DNA of 13,065 nt from Thermoplasmata archaeon (GTDB lineage Archaea; Thermoplasmatota; Thermoplasmata; Thermoplasmatales; Thermoplasmataceae): positions 1-13,065 of the forward strand of contig JAKAAK010000061.1 in assembly GCA_021797025.1 (NCBI GenBank). Direction: 5' to 3'. The notes under the pieces are model-generated. The model made no database searches, was not told the origin of the DNA, and was given only the letters and a program-made list of their open reading frames with translations. Position numbers and translations under genes: made by a program. Shown one piece after another: positions 6,846 to 13,065 of this stretch (positions are counted from its first letter, which is position 1; each line of letters starts with the position of its first letter).

Positions 6846-7675
6846 TATAAATCTATAAATATATTATAGAAAAATTTGCAATTTGCAAATCAAGCTTATG
6901 GGGTTGCTCTACCCGAGGATATAGTAAAATACAAAGCTGATGAACTTATATATATGTTGATGCCGACATTGTAATTTTACAAAGTCCTTCAAAACTATTT
7001 ATGATAGATAATATTAAGGTCTTGATCACACCAGTTGATCTTCAAGCGAGTAATGCTGTGCAATACAAGAATAAATTACCTGATAACTGGTAGTTTGCTT
7101 ATAAGTTAAAAAATATTGATCCCGACAATTTATGGTCTGTACATACAAAAATCGACAATGTTGAAATATATCTCAATTTCAACTCTGTATTGATTGCCGT
7201 TAGACCCGAACTTGGAATATTTGGACAGTGGAGAGACATGTTTGAAAATAATGTCAAAAATGGATATTTCAGAATTATCACACCTTTTTCTAATCCATTT
7301 TTCTTTACTGACTAAGTATTTATTACTGCTGTCCTCGTCTCTAGATTAAAGGAAGATGAAATAGGAATACTAGACAATAGTTACAACTTTTCGCTCAACA
7401 ACGTACGGGAATTTTTAATAAAAGAGGAAAATAGCTCTTGATGATATTACCTTTTTGCATTACCACCGTTAACTCTATGATATATGTTGGTAACAATATT
7501 TTGATTTTGATATGGATAAATATTCATGGCTAATTTCAAAGTTACAATTGCATAAAGACTCTAGTACAGTGAAGTATAGAAAGAAACAAGAATACATAAG
7601 GCAATATATTATATATTGTTATTGGAGAATTAAGATGATACCCCACCACAAATACATGCTTAAGCAATAAAACTA

Positions 7676-7696
7676 AGGCATATTGAAATATGGCCT
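7676..7696 (+). terminator. Hairpin just after the glycosyltransferase pseudogene stop
   Basis: AGGCATAT and ATATGGCCT can pair as a stem of 8 bp with one bulged base around a short loop. It starts six bases after the inferred stop TAA (7668-7670) and is followed by AT-rich sequence. Its place suits the end of the CysD-like operon, though archaeal termination mostly depends on T-runs, which are weak here. Confidence 0.4.
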
Positions 7697-7832
7697 AATT
7701 GATATAATTATACTGGAATTCTAACTATAATTTCACATATTCCAGCGCTCATCTTTCAATAACTGAACAATGTTGAAAATTATGAGTGTCGAGTTAAGAT
7801 ACATTTAAAATCGCAATAAATTTTATCTATGC

Positions 7833-7841
7833 TAAAAATTC
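7833..7841. repeat. 9-bp target-site duplication, left copy
   Basis: TAAAAATTC directly abuts the left end of the ISNCY-like element and is repeated at 9102-9110 at its right end. Such a pair is the signature of transposition. Confidence 0.85.
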
Positions 7842-9101
7842 GAGTGTGGGACATTATTCTATAATCCACTCATATTGAACAGATTATGCCATGTGCCTGT
7901 GCAGAACAGTGCACTGTATATTCTGTCATTTCTTCTCTGCGCCACATTCCATCCAAGCATCTTCTTATCTGCAGCAAAACCTGATTCTGAATTGCTCCTT
8001 TGGTGGTACTCCTCCATGTAATGCATGGTATTCTCAACAAACTCTCTCATGGCATCCTTCCATTTCCCTAAGAGATTAAGTGTTGAATTCTTCTTTGGCA
8101 TAATATAAACCTTTGTATTGCCAAGATCATCCATGTATGATGGGAATGAATAGTACCTGTCCAGGCGGATGGAATCCATTTCCATATTGATGGAATGCAG
8201 TAACTCCATTGCCCTGTCATATGCCTGCCTTTCATATTTCATTGATGATCCCATGCCTATGTACAGTCTGGTTCCAAGGTACATTATATTGAATGAATAT
8301 GCAAACAGCCTCTTCTTATTTTTCTTAGTTTTGCCTTTATTCCTAATGTTTTCTGGGCTTTTCTTTGCTAAATCCTTCAATCTCTGTGCGTATGATTCAT
8401 AGTTCTTTTTAGCTGTAAGTCCATAGCCTGTGCCATCACCTGTTGCATTTGAATTATTTGCACGCCTTTTCTTCATTATGAGAACATGAAGATTATGTAT
8501 TGCAAGAATTACTTCATTATCGGAATACAATCTCTCAATGGTTTCGTAGGATACATCTATCCCGGATTTCAGGGAGAATATTACAAGCATGCTGGAAAAC
8601 ATCCTGTTGGATTTGCCCACAACCTGCTTGATCAACAATACCTCTACCCTCTGTTCCCGTGATAGTAAGTGTGAATGCCCTGGCTGTGGTGCTGTATGTA
8701 TTGCTGATACTGCTTCATTGACCAGTGGGTCAAGTTCCTCCATTGCTGTTTTTATCCTCTCTGAGAAATCCTTCTCATAGTTATTCCAATTCCTTTCCTT
8801 TACCAGATGCTCCAGTGCATACTGTTTTCCTAGGATATTGTTTATTTCCTCCAGTTTGTAATGTATGGTATCGCCGATAACCTTTCCCACTAGATAGATA
8901 TATATACGATGTATATGTATTACTATAAACAATGTAAAGTTTGAGAAGACAACAGAGTTCACCATAAAGGTAATATACGGTGTCATAGAGAGGGAGGTTA
9001 CAAAGTTCAGTTTGGGAGCAAACTTGGATTGCACCAAGGAGTTCCTTAGCAGGAAAGTTTATCTAATAATAACAAAGGACGAGGAATTGTGTCCCACACC
9101 A
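7842..9101 (-). mobile_element. ISNCY-like insertion sequence, 1260 bp, apparently intact
   Basis: The left end GAGTGTGGGACATTATTC and the inverted right end TGGTGTGGGACACAATTC share GTGTGGGACA (7844-7853 against TGTCCCACAC at 9090-9099) and further matched bases inward. The element is flanked by the 9-bp direct repeat TAAAAATTC. It carries one transposase on the minus strand and a 200-bp region near the right end with an open frame on the opposite strand. Undamaged ends, target duplication and an open transposase mark it as the most recent insertion in this window. It sits about 45 bases before rfbC, pointing away from it. Confidence 0.88.
7859..8890 (-). CDS. ISNCY-like DDE transposase
   Basis: The protein has an N-terminal helical region followed by a DDE core: NATGDGTGYGLTAKKNY with a first Asp, SIRLDRYYSFPSYMDDLG with a second Asp, and EEYHQRSNSESGFAADKKML with the likely catalytic Glu, then LGWNVAQRRNDRIYSALFCT and WHNLFNM. 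This end pattern (R-S-N-x-E-S-x-F and W-H-N-L) is shared by a group of archaeal transposases usually filed as ISNCY. The frame stays open to a TTG at 9037, but residues before the GTG at 8888-8890 are hydrophobic and unlike the rest, and the opposite strand there looks coding, so I place the start at the GTG. Starts at 8965 or 8986 are alternatives. The stop at 7859 lies inside the left end of the element. No in-frame stop interrupts it, so it may be active. Confidence 0.78.
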   Translation of the reverse strand: MGKVIGDTIHYKLEEINNILGKQYALEHLVKERNWNNYEKDFSERIKTAMEELDPLVNEAVSAIHTAPQPGHSHLLSREQRVEVLLIKQVVGKSNRMFSSMLVIFSLKSGIDVSYETIERLYSDNEVILAIHNLHVLIMKKRRANNSNATGDGTGYGLTAKKNYESYAQRLKDLAKKSPENIRNKGKTKKNKKRLFAYSFNIMYLGTRLYIGMGSSMKYERQAYDRAMELLHSINMEMDSIRLDRYYSFPSYMDDLGNTKVYIMPKKNSTLNLLGKWKDAMREFVENTMHYMEEYHQRSNSESGFAADKKMLGWNVAQRRNDRIYSALFCTGTWHNLFNMSGL

Positions 9102-9104
9102 TAA
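8898..9104 (+). other. Unrecognised open frame inside the ISNCY-like element, opposite strand
   Basis: Sixty-eight codons are open from 8898 (just after a TAG at 8895) to a TAA at 9102-9104 that is completed by the target duplication. The reading includes NVKFEKTTEFTIKVIYGVIE, REVTKFSLGANLDCTKEFLS and VYLIITKDEELCPTP. It is balanced in charged and hydrophobic residues and uses AAG, GAG, ATA and AGG codons like true genes here, while the transposase-strand reading of the same DNA is implausibly hydrophobic. No ATG, GTG or TTG opens the frame at its 5' end. It may be the 3' part of a gene captured by the element, or the element's own terminal region. I do not recognise the product. Confidence 0.35.
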
Positions 9105-9110
9105 AAATTC
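9102..9110. repeat. 9-bp target-site duplication, right copy
   Basis: TAAAAATTC is the second copy of 7833-7841, abutting the right end of the ISNCY-like element. It shows that the pre-insertion sequence read GCTAAAAATTCTATAAATTT. Confidence 0.85.
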
Positions 9111-9121
9111 TATAAATTTAT
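9108..9121 (+). promoter_or_regulatory. TATA box of rfbC
   Basis: TATAAATTTA at 9111-9120 lies 26-35 bases before the rfbC ATG at 9146, the usual distance for archaeal initiation at or near the start codon. The ISNCY-like insertion ends only nine bases upstream, so the element or its target duplication now provides the BRE position. rfbC expression may have changed as a result. Confidence 0.5.
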
Positions 9122-9145
9122 GTAAATTAAGGTAATAACGTTGTT

Positions 9146-9682
9146 ATGCCATTTGAAATAAAAGAAACGAAAATAATTGATGTGAAATTTATAGAAATTA
9201 AAAAATTTGAGGATAATAGGGGTTTTTTTCAAGAATTATATAAGAATAGAGAATTTAATAAGCTTGGACTAAGTATTAAATTTCCTCAGTTAAATTTATC
9301 ATTCTCGCAGAAAAATGTATTTAGAGGTTTTCATTTCCAGTTAAATCCTGAACCACAGGGAAAATTGGTAACGGTGGTCTCTGGAAAAATAATAGATTAT
9401 GCCATAGATTTGCGCAGTAATTCACAATATTATAAGAAGAATGTTAATTACGAATTGATAAATGGGAAGATGTTATATATCCCTGAGGGTTTTGCACACG
9501 GGTTTCTTGCTCTGGAGAATTCATATGTTTTATATTTAACAACAAATGAATTTAATAAAGACTTAGATTCCGGTGTACGATACGATGATCAGGAACTAGG
9601 CATAAAACTACCTGCTAATATAATTATATCAGAGAAAGATAAAAATTTAAAATATTTAAATGAGCTGAATCTCGATTTTTAA
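9146..9682 (+). CDS. rfbC: dTDP-4-dehydrorhamnose 3,5-epimerase
   Basis: This 178-residue protein has the usual RmlC length and cupin motifs: FEDNRGFFQELY (21-32), then Q-L-N-L-S-F-S with NVFRGFHFQ (57-65) containing the catalytic His63, QGKLVTVVSG (71-80), DYAIDLR (84-90) and YIPEGFAHGF (111-120). It converts dTDP-4-dehydro-6-deoxyglucose to dTDP-4-dehydro-L-rhamnose, the third step of dTDP-rhamnose synthesis in the cytoplasm. Where bacterial enzymes carry the catalytic Tyr (T-x-x-Y before the E-x-G-I segment), this one reads TTNEF, so Phe136 seems to replace it. That is a by-eye alignment, but it could mean altered stereochemistry or another sugar product. It is transcribed alone from its own promoter, convergent with the other three pathway genes, with which it shares its stop site. 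Confidence 0.9.
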   Translation: MPFEIKETKIIDVKFIEIKKFEDNRGFFQELYKNREFNKLGLSIKFPQLNLSFSQKNVFRGFHFQLNPEPQGKLVTVVSGKIIDYAIDLRSNSQYYKKNVNYELINGKMLYIPEGFAHGFLALENSYVLYLTTNEFNKDLDSGVRYDDQELGIKLPANIIISEKDKNLKYLNELNLDF

Positions 9683-10671
9683 TTCCACTTTAACTTCCAG
9701 GGTTCTTCTGACAGTATATTCCTATTTTTTTCTAGTAATTTACCCCACCAGTCCTTATTCTCAATATACCAATTAATTGTTATCCTTAATGCATCATAAA
9801 GGCTATATTCCGGTACCCAGCCCAACTTTTTTAACTTATCGGAATCTATAGAATATCTCACATCATGCCCTGGACGATCTGATACAAATTTTATCTTTCC
9901 TTGCTTATTCATTATATTAAATATTGAATTCACAATTTCTATATTTGACAGTTCGTTATTCGATGATATATTATATATTTCCCCATCTTTTCCCTTGGAC
10001 AATACAGTAAGTATAGCTCGCACATTGTCATCAACGTAGATCCAGTCTCTTTTGTTTTTGCCATTTCCATACAATGGTATTTCCATATCCAGATAATTTC
10101 TAATTATTGTTTTTGGTATTAATTTCTCAGGAAACTGGTATTTGCCGAAATTATTTGATGTCCTTGTAACAATTATCTTCATTCCGTATGTCCTATAATA
10201 GGACAATGCAATCAGAGAAGATGAAGCCTTTGATGCAGAATAAGGCGATGATGGTTTTAATAGATTCTCTTCACTGAATGAGCCTTCCATAATATCACCG
10301 TATTCCTCATCCGTGCCTATCTGTATAATTTTAGGGTTATTATCTGCCTTCCTTACATTTTCAAGCAAATTTATAACTCCGTTGATATTTGCTTTTGTAA
10401 ATTTTTTTGGTTCTGCTATACTTCGGTCCACATGAGATTCAGCAGCAAAGTTTACAATATAATCTACATTGTCAATTATATCAGATAAATCATCATTTAT
10501 GTCTTTTTTTATAAATAAATAATTATCATTTATATCATTTAGATTATCTATATTTGATCCATAGGATAATTTATCCACATTGATAATATTGTAATTATGG
10601 TCTCTACTTAGGTATTTTATAAAATTTGTTCCTATAAATCCAGCCCCACCAGTAACTAAAATAGTCTTCAT
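9679..10671 (-). CDS. rfbB: dTDP-glucose 4,6-dehydratase
   Basis: This 330-residue extended SDR enzyme has the NAD-binding motif GGAGFIG (8-14), NFAAESHVDRSI (74-85) typical of RmlB, the active-site trio IGTDEEYGD (118-126; usually S-T-D-E-V-Y-G) with Asp121 and Glu122, and the YSASK motif (144-148). RTSNNFGKYQFPEKLIP (170-186) is a strong family signature. It oxidises and dehydrates dTDP-glucose to dTDP-4-dehydro-6-deoxyglucose. Length and motifs are complete, so it should be active. It is the last gene of the rfbA-rfbD-rfbB operon, 16 bases after rfbD. The ATG at 10669-10671 is preferred because the coding motif begins at once (MKTILVTGGAG). Its TAA stop overlaps the rfbC stop within one TTAA. 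Confidence 0.95.
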   Translation of the reverse strand: MKTILVTGGAGFIGTNFIKYLSRDHNYNIINVDKLSYGSNIDNLNDINDNYLFIKKDINDDLSDIIDNVDYIVNFAAESHVDRSIAEPKKFTKANINGVINLLENVRKADNNPKIIQIGTDEEYGDIMEGSFSEENLLKPSSPYSASKASSSLIALSYYRTYGMKIIVTRTSNNFGKYQFPEKLIPKTIIRNYLDMEIPLYGNGKNKRDWIYVDDNVRAILTVLSKGKDGEIYNISSNNELSNIEIVNSIFNIMNKQGKIKFVSDRPGHDVRYSIDSDKLKKLGWVPEYSLYDALRITINWYIENKDWWGKLLEKNRNILSEEPWKLKWN

Positions 10672-10687
10672 GCAATTCCATATTATA

Positions 10688-11506
10688 TTAATTAAATAAA
10701 TTTTTGTTTATTGTTTTCAGGTTTTCATCTAGGTCATAGAAATTGAAATCAATTAGTTTCCTGGCCGTGTTTATATCTAGGGACGAATCGTATGGCCTCC
10801 TTGCCTTCATTTCAATATCTTTTTCCTCCATATTTTTATCTAAATTATACAATTCAGCTATCCTGCCTGCTAGGTTCATGCGCGAAGTTCTCTCCCCTGC
10901 TATATTCAGTATCCCAGTTTTATTGTATGGAATTATAAATTTTATGGCAAGAGCAAGATAATATGCAGATATGGGCGAATAATAACCTGGAATAGCATAA
11001 ACTCTTTCATTATTTTTTAATTTATTATAGACAAATAAAGGAAAACCCTTATTGAGAAAGATTCCGGAAGACCTTATGACAAGGGAACTGTCATATGACA
11101 TGGTATATGTATCTCCAACCAATTTTGAAAGTCCGTAATAATTAACCGGTTCTGCAATATCATTTTCACTGTAATTGCCATCAGAACCAGAGAAAACATA
11201 ATCAGTTGATATATTAATGAAATACGATTCTGTTATTTTCAGGGGCCTGACTATATGTTTAACCGCCTCGGCATTGATCTTGTATGCATCAGTTTTATTT
11301 TCCTCACATTTGTCCACATCGGTCATAGCCATGCAGTTTATTATTATATCAGGATTGTTCTTCAAAATTAAGTCTTCTATTAGATAGAAATTCCTGAAAT
11401 CCAGATCCTTATGGTTAACCTCAAAAATGGTATAATCATCTTTTAAAACTCTTACTAGCTGTGAACCGAGCTGTCCTGTACTGCCAAATAATAGCAATTT
11501 TTTCAT
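10688..11506 (-). CDS. rfbD: dTDP-4-dehydrorhamnose reductase
   Basis: The 272 residues are a normal RmlD length. The NADPH-binding motif GSTGQLG (8-14), the NCMAMTDVDKCEEN segment (57-70), NISTDYVFSG (98-107) with the catalytic Thr and Asp, and the YGLSK motif (124-128) are all present. The enzyme reduces dTDP-4-dehydro-L-rhamnose to dTDP-L-rhamnose, the final step of the pathway and the donor for rhamnosyltransferases. Its ATG follows the rfbA stop with no gap (GGTGATTGAATG), so translation is probably coupled; the GGTGAT there can serve as ribosome site. Sequence quality gives no hint of damage. Confidence 0.93.
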   Translation of the reverse strand: MKKLLLFGSTGQLGSQLVRVLKDDYTIFEVNHKDLDFRNFYLIEDLILKNNPDIIINCMAMTDVDKCEENKTDAYKINAEAVKHIVRPLKITESYFINISTDYVFSGSDGNYSENDIAEPVNYYGLSKLVGDTYTMSYDSSLVIRSSGIFLNKGFPLFVYNKLKNNERVYAIPGYYSPISAYYLALAIKFIIPYNKTGILNIAGERTSRMNLAGRIAELYNLDKNMEEKDIEMKARRPYDSSLDINTARKLIDFNFYDLDENLKTINKNLFN

Positions 11507-12547
11507 TCAATCACCCACGGAAATAATAGAGCCTTTGCCGGATATGAATATAGAATTGGATGGTTTACTGATATTTTTATCTATAACTGTCTCCTCCCCG
11601 ATTATTGAATTATTTATCTTTGAATTCTTTATTCTGGAGTTTTCGAAGATAAGGCTGTTGTAAATTTCTGAATCCTCTATTACAGCATTGTCGTTAATAG
11701 ATGTATACGGCCCGATATATGAATTCTTTATGGTCACATTTTTTCCTATGTACGAAGGACCGTATATTTTAGATTCAGTCATATGCAAATCATCAAATTT
11801 TTTAATTCTTCCCTGCATATTCATGGAATCATTATAATCATCTATATATTTATCCAGTATTCGCATATTGGCATATAGAAGATCATCAGGTGTTCCATTG
11901 TCCTTCCACCAGCTATCAATTATTGAATATTGTACTATTTTACTATCTGTTATCATATTCTGTATAGCCTCCGTTATTTCCAGTTCATTCCTATTAGATG
12001 GCTTCAACTCCTCTATATAAGAGAATATTGAACTATCAAAGGCATAAACTCCTACCAGTGCTAGGTCTGATATGAACTCCTTTGGCTTCTCCACAAGTCT
12101 TATTATTTTGTTTTTGTCTATTTTAGCAACCCCAAACCTCTCTGGATTATTCACGTGCGACAGAAGGATGGAGGCATTTCCACTAAAATTCAACAAGCCG
12201 TCCAGACCATTGAAAACAATATTGTCACCGAGATATACAATGAATCTGTCTTTACCAATAAAATCCTTTGCTTTATAGATCGCATCGGCCAGACCCATCG
12301 CCCTTCCCTGGTATATGTATGTGATATTGGCATTGAGAAAGCTTCCATCTCCATAATAGTTAATCACATCTCGGGGGGAGTTATCCCCCAATATAATCCC
12401 TATTTCCTTTATACCTTTGCTTATTAAATCCTCTATTCCGTATCTGGATATTGGTTTGCCTGCTATTTTAATTAGTTGTTTTGAACCGGTATACGTTAAC
12501 GGCCTTAACCTTGTACCTGACCCTCCATGTAAAATAACAGCCTTCAT
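11507..12547 (-). CDS. rfbA: Glucose-1-phosphate thymidylyltransferase, long form
   Basis: This 346-residue nucleotidyltransferase has the signature LHGGSGTRLRPLT (6-18; usually L-A-G-G in bacteria), SKQLIKIAGKPI (22-33), GLADAI (85-90) and VYLGDN (104-109), then ELEITEAIQNMI and SWWKDNGTPDDLL. The last part (about 250-346) is a left-handed beta-helix with hexapeptide-like repeats (SKIYGPSYIGKNVTIKNSYI and following), as in archaeal and StrD-type enzymes rather than the short bacterial RmlA. It joins glucose-1-phosphate and dTTP to make dTDP-glucose, the first step of rhamnose synthesis. The helix may assist assembly or carry an acyl/acetyl activity as in some archaeal homologues; no evidence here decides. 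It heads the operon with rfbD and rfbB. Confidence 0.92.
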   Translation of the reverse strand: MKAVILHGGSGTRLRPLTYTGSKQLIKIAGKPISRYGIEDLISKGIKEIGIILGDNSPRDVINYYGDGSFLNANITYIYQGRAMGLADAIYKAKDFIGKDRFIVYLGDNIVFNGLDGLLNFSGNASILLSHVNNPERFGVAKIDKNKIIRLVEKPKEFISDLALVGVYAFDSSIFSYIEELKPSNRNELEITEAIQNMITDSKIVQYSIIDSWWKDNGTPDDLLYANMRILDKYIDDYNDSMNMQGRIKKFDDLHMTESKIYGPSYIGKNVTIKNSYIGPYTSINDNAVIEDSEIYNSLIFENSRIKNSKINNSIIGEETVIDKNISKPSNSIFISGKGSIISVGD

Positions 12548-12557
12548 GAGTAAGTGA

Positions 12558-12580
12558 TATTTTTAACGTTTAATAATTTA
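12558..12580 (-). promoter_or_regulatory. Probable promoter of the rfbA-rfbD-rfbB operon
   Basis: On the minus strand TAAATTATTAAA (12569-12580) lies 22-33 bases before the rfbA ATG at 12547, the distance expected for a TATA box of a leaderless transcript. A second AT-rich run, TTAAAAATAT, lies closer (12558-12567) but too near the start. No clear ribosome site precedes rfbA. Confidence 0.4.
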
Positions 12581-12925
12581 TTGCTGGTATTGAGGAATAA
12601 GTTGTATAATTCCGGTAATGCAATTCACTTTGTGTATTGATGCTGGATAGTGATTGTTAAACAGGCCAAAGAGGAAATATATCAATCCTATTATAATTAT
12701 TATGTTGATATAATGCTATGTTTTATGGCATTTTCAACATACTAAGCTCTAAATGTTTGGGTATAATTATTATTTATACTGGGTTTTGCAATAAAGAGAT
12801 AGAATAAGGTTGTAGGAATAAATTGATAAATATTATATTGATTACAATATTTAATTTAAAAATATTTTAAATGCATATTGGATTATTGACAATAACTCTG
12901 AATATTTATATTGAATTGAAATTAT
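12581..12925. other. AT-rich spacer upstream of rfbA, no gene seen
   Basis: About 345 bases with dense stops in all frames and many TTTATA/AATAT runs. It contains the hairpin at 12701-12741 and a near-palindrome ATTTAAAAATATTTTAAAT at 12852-12870. It separates the divergently oriented start of the rhamnose operon from the end of the next minus-strand gene, so it probably holds the terminator of that gene and regulatory sequence for rfbA. Confidence 0.5.
12701..12741. repeat. Inverted repeat (hairpin) upstream of rfbA
   Basis: TATGTTGA (12701-12708) pairs perfectly with TCAACATA (12734-12741). Inside this AATGC (12712-12716) pairs with GCATT (12728-12732), leaving an 11-base loop. The two-part stem is more ordered than chance in the surrounding AT-rich DNA. 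It could be a regulator site or the relic of a small element. Confidence 0.5.
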
Positions 12926-13065
12926 TTATATCTCTTTGGTTGTGTTTGTTTTATAATGATCATTAACAATATGATCATCCCTGCTGTATGACCTATCTGC
13001 ATCCAGATCATTCTTGTACAGATTGAATGTGTATTTCACATATTTACGCTGCTTGTGCAATCTAT
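12926..13065 (-). CDS. C-terminal end of an unrecognised gene, cut by the window edge
   Basis: The minus strand is open from the window end to a TAA at 12926-12928, giving 45 residues: RLHKQRKYVKYTFNLYKNDL, then DADRSYSRDDHIVNDHYKTN and TTKEI. The sequence is rich in charged and aromatic residues and lacks hydrophobic stretches, so it looks like the soluble C-terminus of a real protein. No motif identifies it; given the surroundings, a transposase tail or a glycan-locus enzyme are both possible. Confidence 0.45.
   Translation of the reverse strand, partial: RLHKQRKYVKYTFNLYKNDLDADRSYSRDDHIVNDHYKTNTTKEI

Larger units (their letters stand above)
5404..7670 (+). pseudogene. GT-A-like glycosyltransferase, inactivated and split by an IS
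   Basis: The 5' part (5404 to about 5600) reads MNKQYPIAFVFIVE, a TAG at 5446, then GDLEVKSILLAENLHKFF and IYAIRLRVGNEISKANKKV. After the inserted IS the reading resumes at about 6870 with FANQAYGVALPEDIVKYKAD, then VDADIVILQSPSK, FNSVLIAVRPELGIFGQWRD, TPFSNPFFFTD-stop-VFITAV, and DDITFLHYHR. DADIVIL is a typical D-x-D metal-binding motif, and HYH near the end fits the late His of retaining GT8-like enzymes. Without the IS it would encode about 330 residues. It is dead several times over: stops at 5446, 7091, 7313, 7470 and 7491, one extra TA unit at about 6950 shifting the frame before D-A-D, a further shift near 7438, and the IS itself. It is the third gene of the CysD-like operon, presumably adding a sugar to the same glycan. 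The family call rests on motifs only. Confidence 0.6.

Noticed and set aside
7099..7281. Minus-strand 60-codon frame
   Set aside because: It is antisense to the reconstructable glycosyltransferase remnant, which has a convincing protein reading on the plus strand.
5446..7493. Stop-codon readthrough (for example pyrrolysine at TAG) in the glycosyltransferase-like gene
   Set aside because: Both TAG and TAA occur in frame, along with frameshifts and an IS insertion, and the neighbouring IS transposase is equally damaged. Simple decay explains it better.
7842..9101. Cargo-carrying composite transposon spanning the rhamnose or sulfatase genes
   Set aside because: The ISNCY-like ends and 9-bp target duplication bracket only 1260 bp, and no second copy of this element is seen in the window.
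12072..12427. Plus-strand frames inside rfbA
   Set aside because: They are shadows of the well-supported rfbA coding sequence.

Overview
The window looks like a chromosomal stretch of an AT-rich, moderately thermophilic or acidophilic archaeon, most likely of the Thermoplasmatales (Ferroplasma, Acidiplasma, Cuniculiplasma or Picrophilus type). The reasons are heavy use of ATA, AGG, AAG and AGA codons, archaeal TATA boxes about 25 bases before apparently leaderless starts, GGTGA/GGAGGTGA ribosome sites before internal genes, and the transposase types. This placement is inferred from style, not from a marker gene.

The theme is surface-glycan synthesis in a region riddled with mobile DNA. From left to right: 1-655 is a truncated IS1634-like transposase. 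Positions 1147-1818 (minus) encode a PIG-L-type sugar N-deacetylase, whose 5' end overlaps the surviving 3' tail of a gene cut off at 1896. Positions 1913-3012 (minus) are a graveyard of three abutting transposase remnants: an integrase-core C-terminus, an IS4/IS5-like DDE fragment broken by a 13-bp tandem duplication, and an IS110 N-terminal fragment. Positions 3274-5411 (plus) hold a promoter and two intact co-transcribed genes: a cysteine-free CysD-like ATP-pyrophosphatase and a sulfatase-superfamily enzyme with Thr at the nucleophile position. Their operon continues into a glycosyltransferase-like gene (5404-7670) that is dead: it has several in-frame stops, two frameshifts and an IS insertion (about 5602-6845) whose own transposase is also decayed.

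Positions 7842-9101 are a well-preserved ISNCY-like element with terminal inverted repeats and a 9-bp target duplication. It landed just upstream of the promoter of rfbC. Positions 9146-12547 hold a complete dTDP-L-rhamnose set: rfbC on the plus strand, convergent with an rfbA-rfbD-rfbB operon on the minus strand. The stop codons of rfbC and rfbB share one TTAA. The last 500 bases are an AT-rich spacer with a hairpin and the C-terminal end of an unrecognised minus-strand gene running off the window.

Together the intact genes could make dTDP-rhamnose, deacetylate an amino sugar, and activate sulfate for, or transfer/remove a charged group on, a glycan. Six transposase types in 13 kb and at least two truncated or inactivated glycan-locus genes suggest a surface-polysaccharide locus undergoing remodelling and decay. 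No rRNA, tRNA or CRISPR array was seen.
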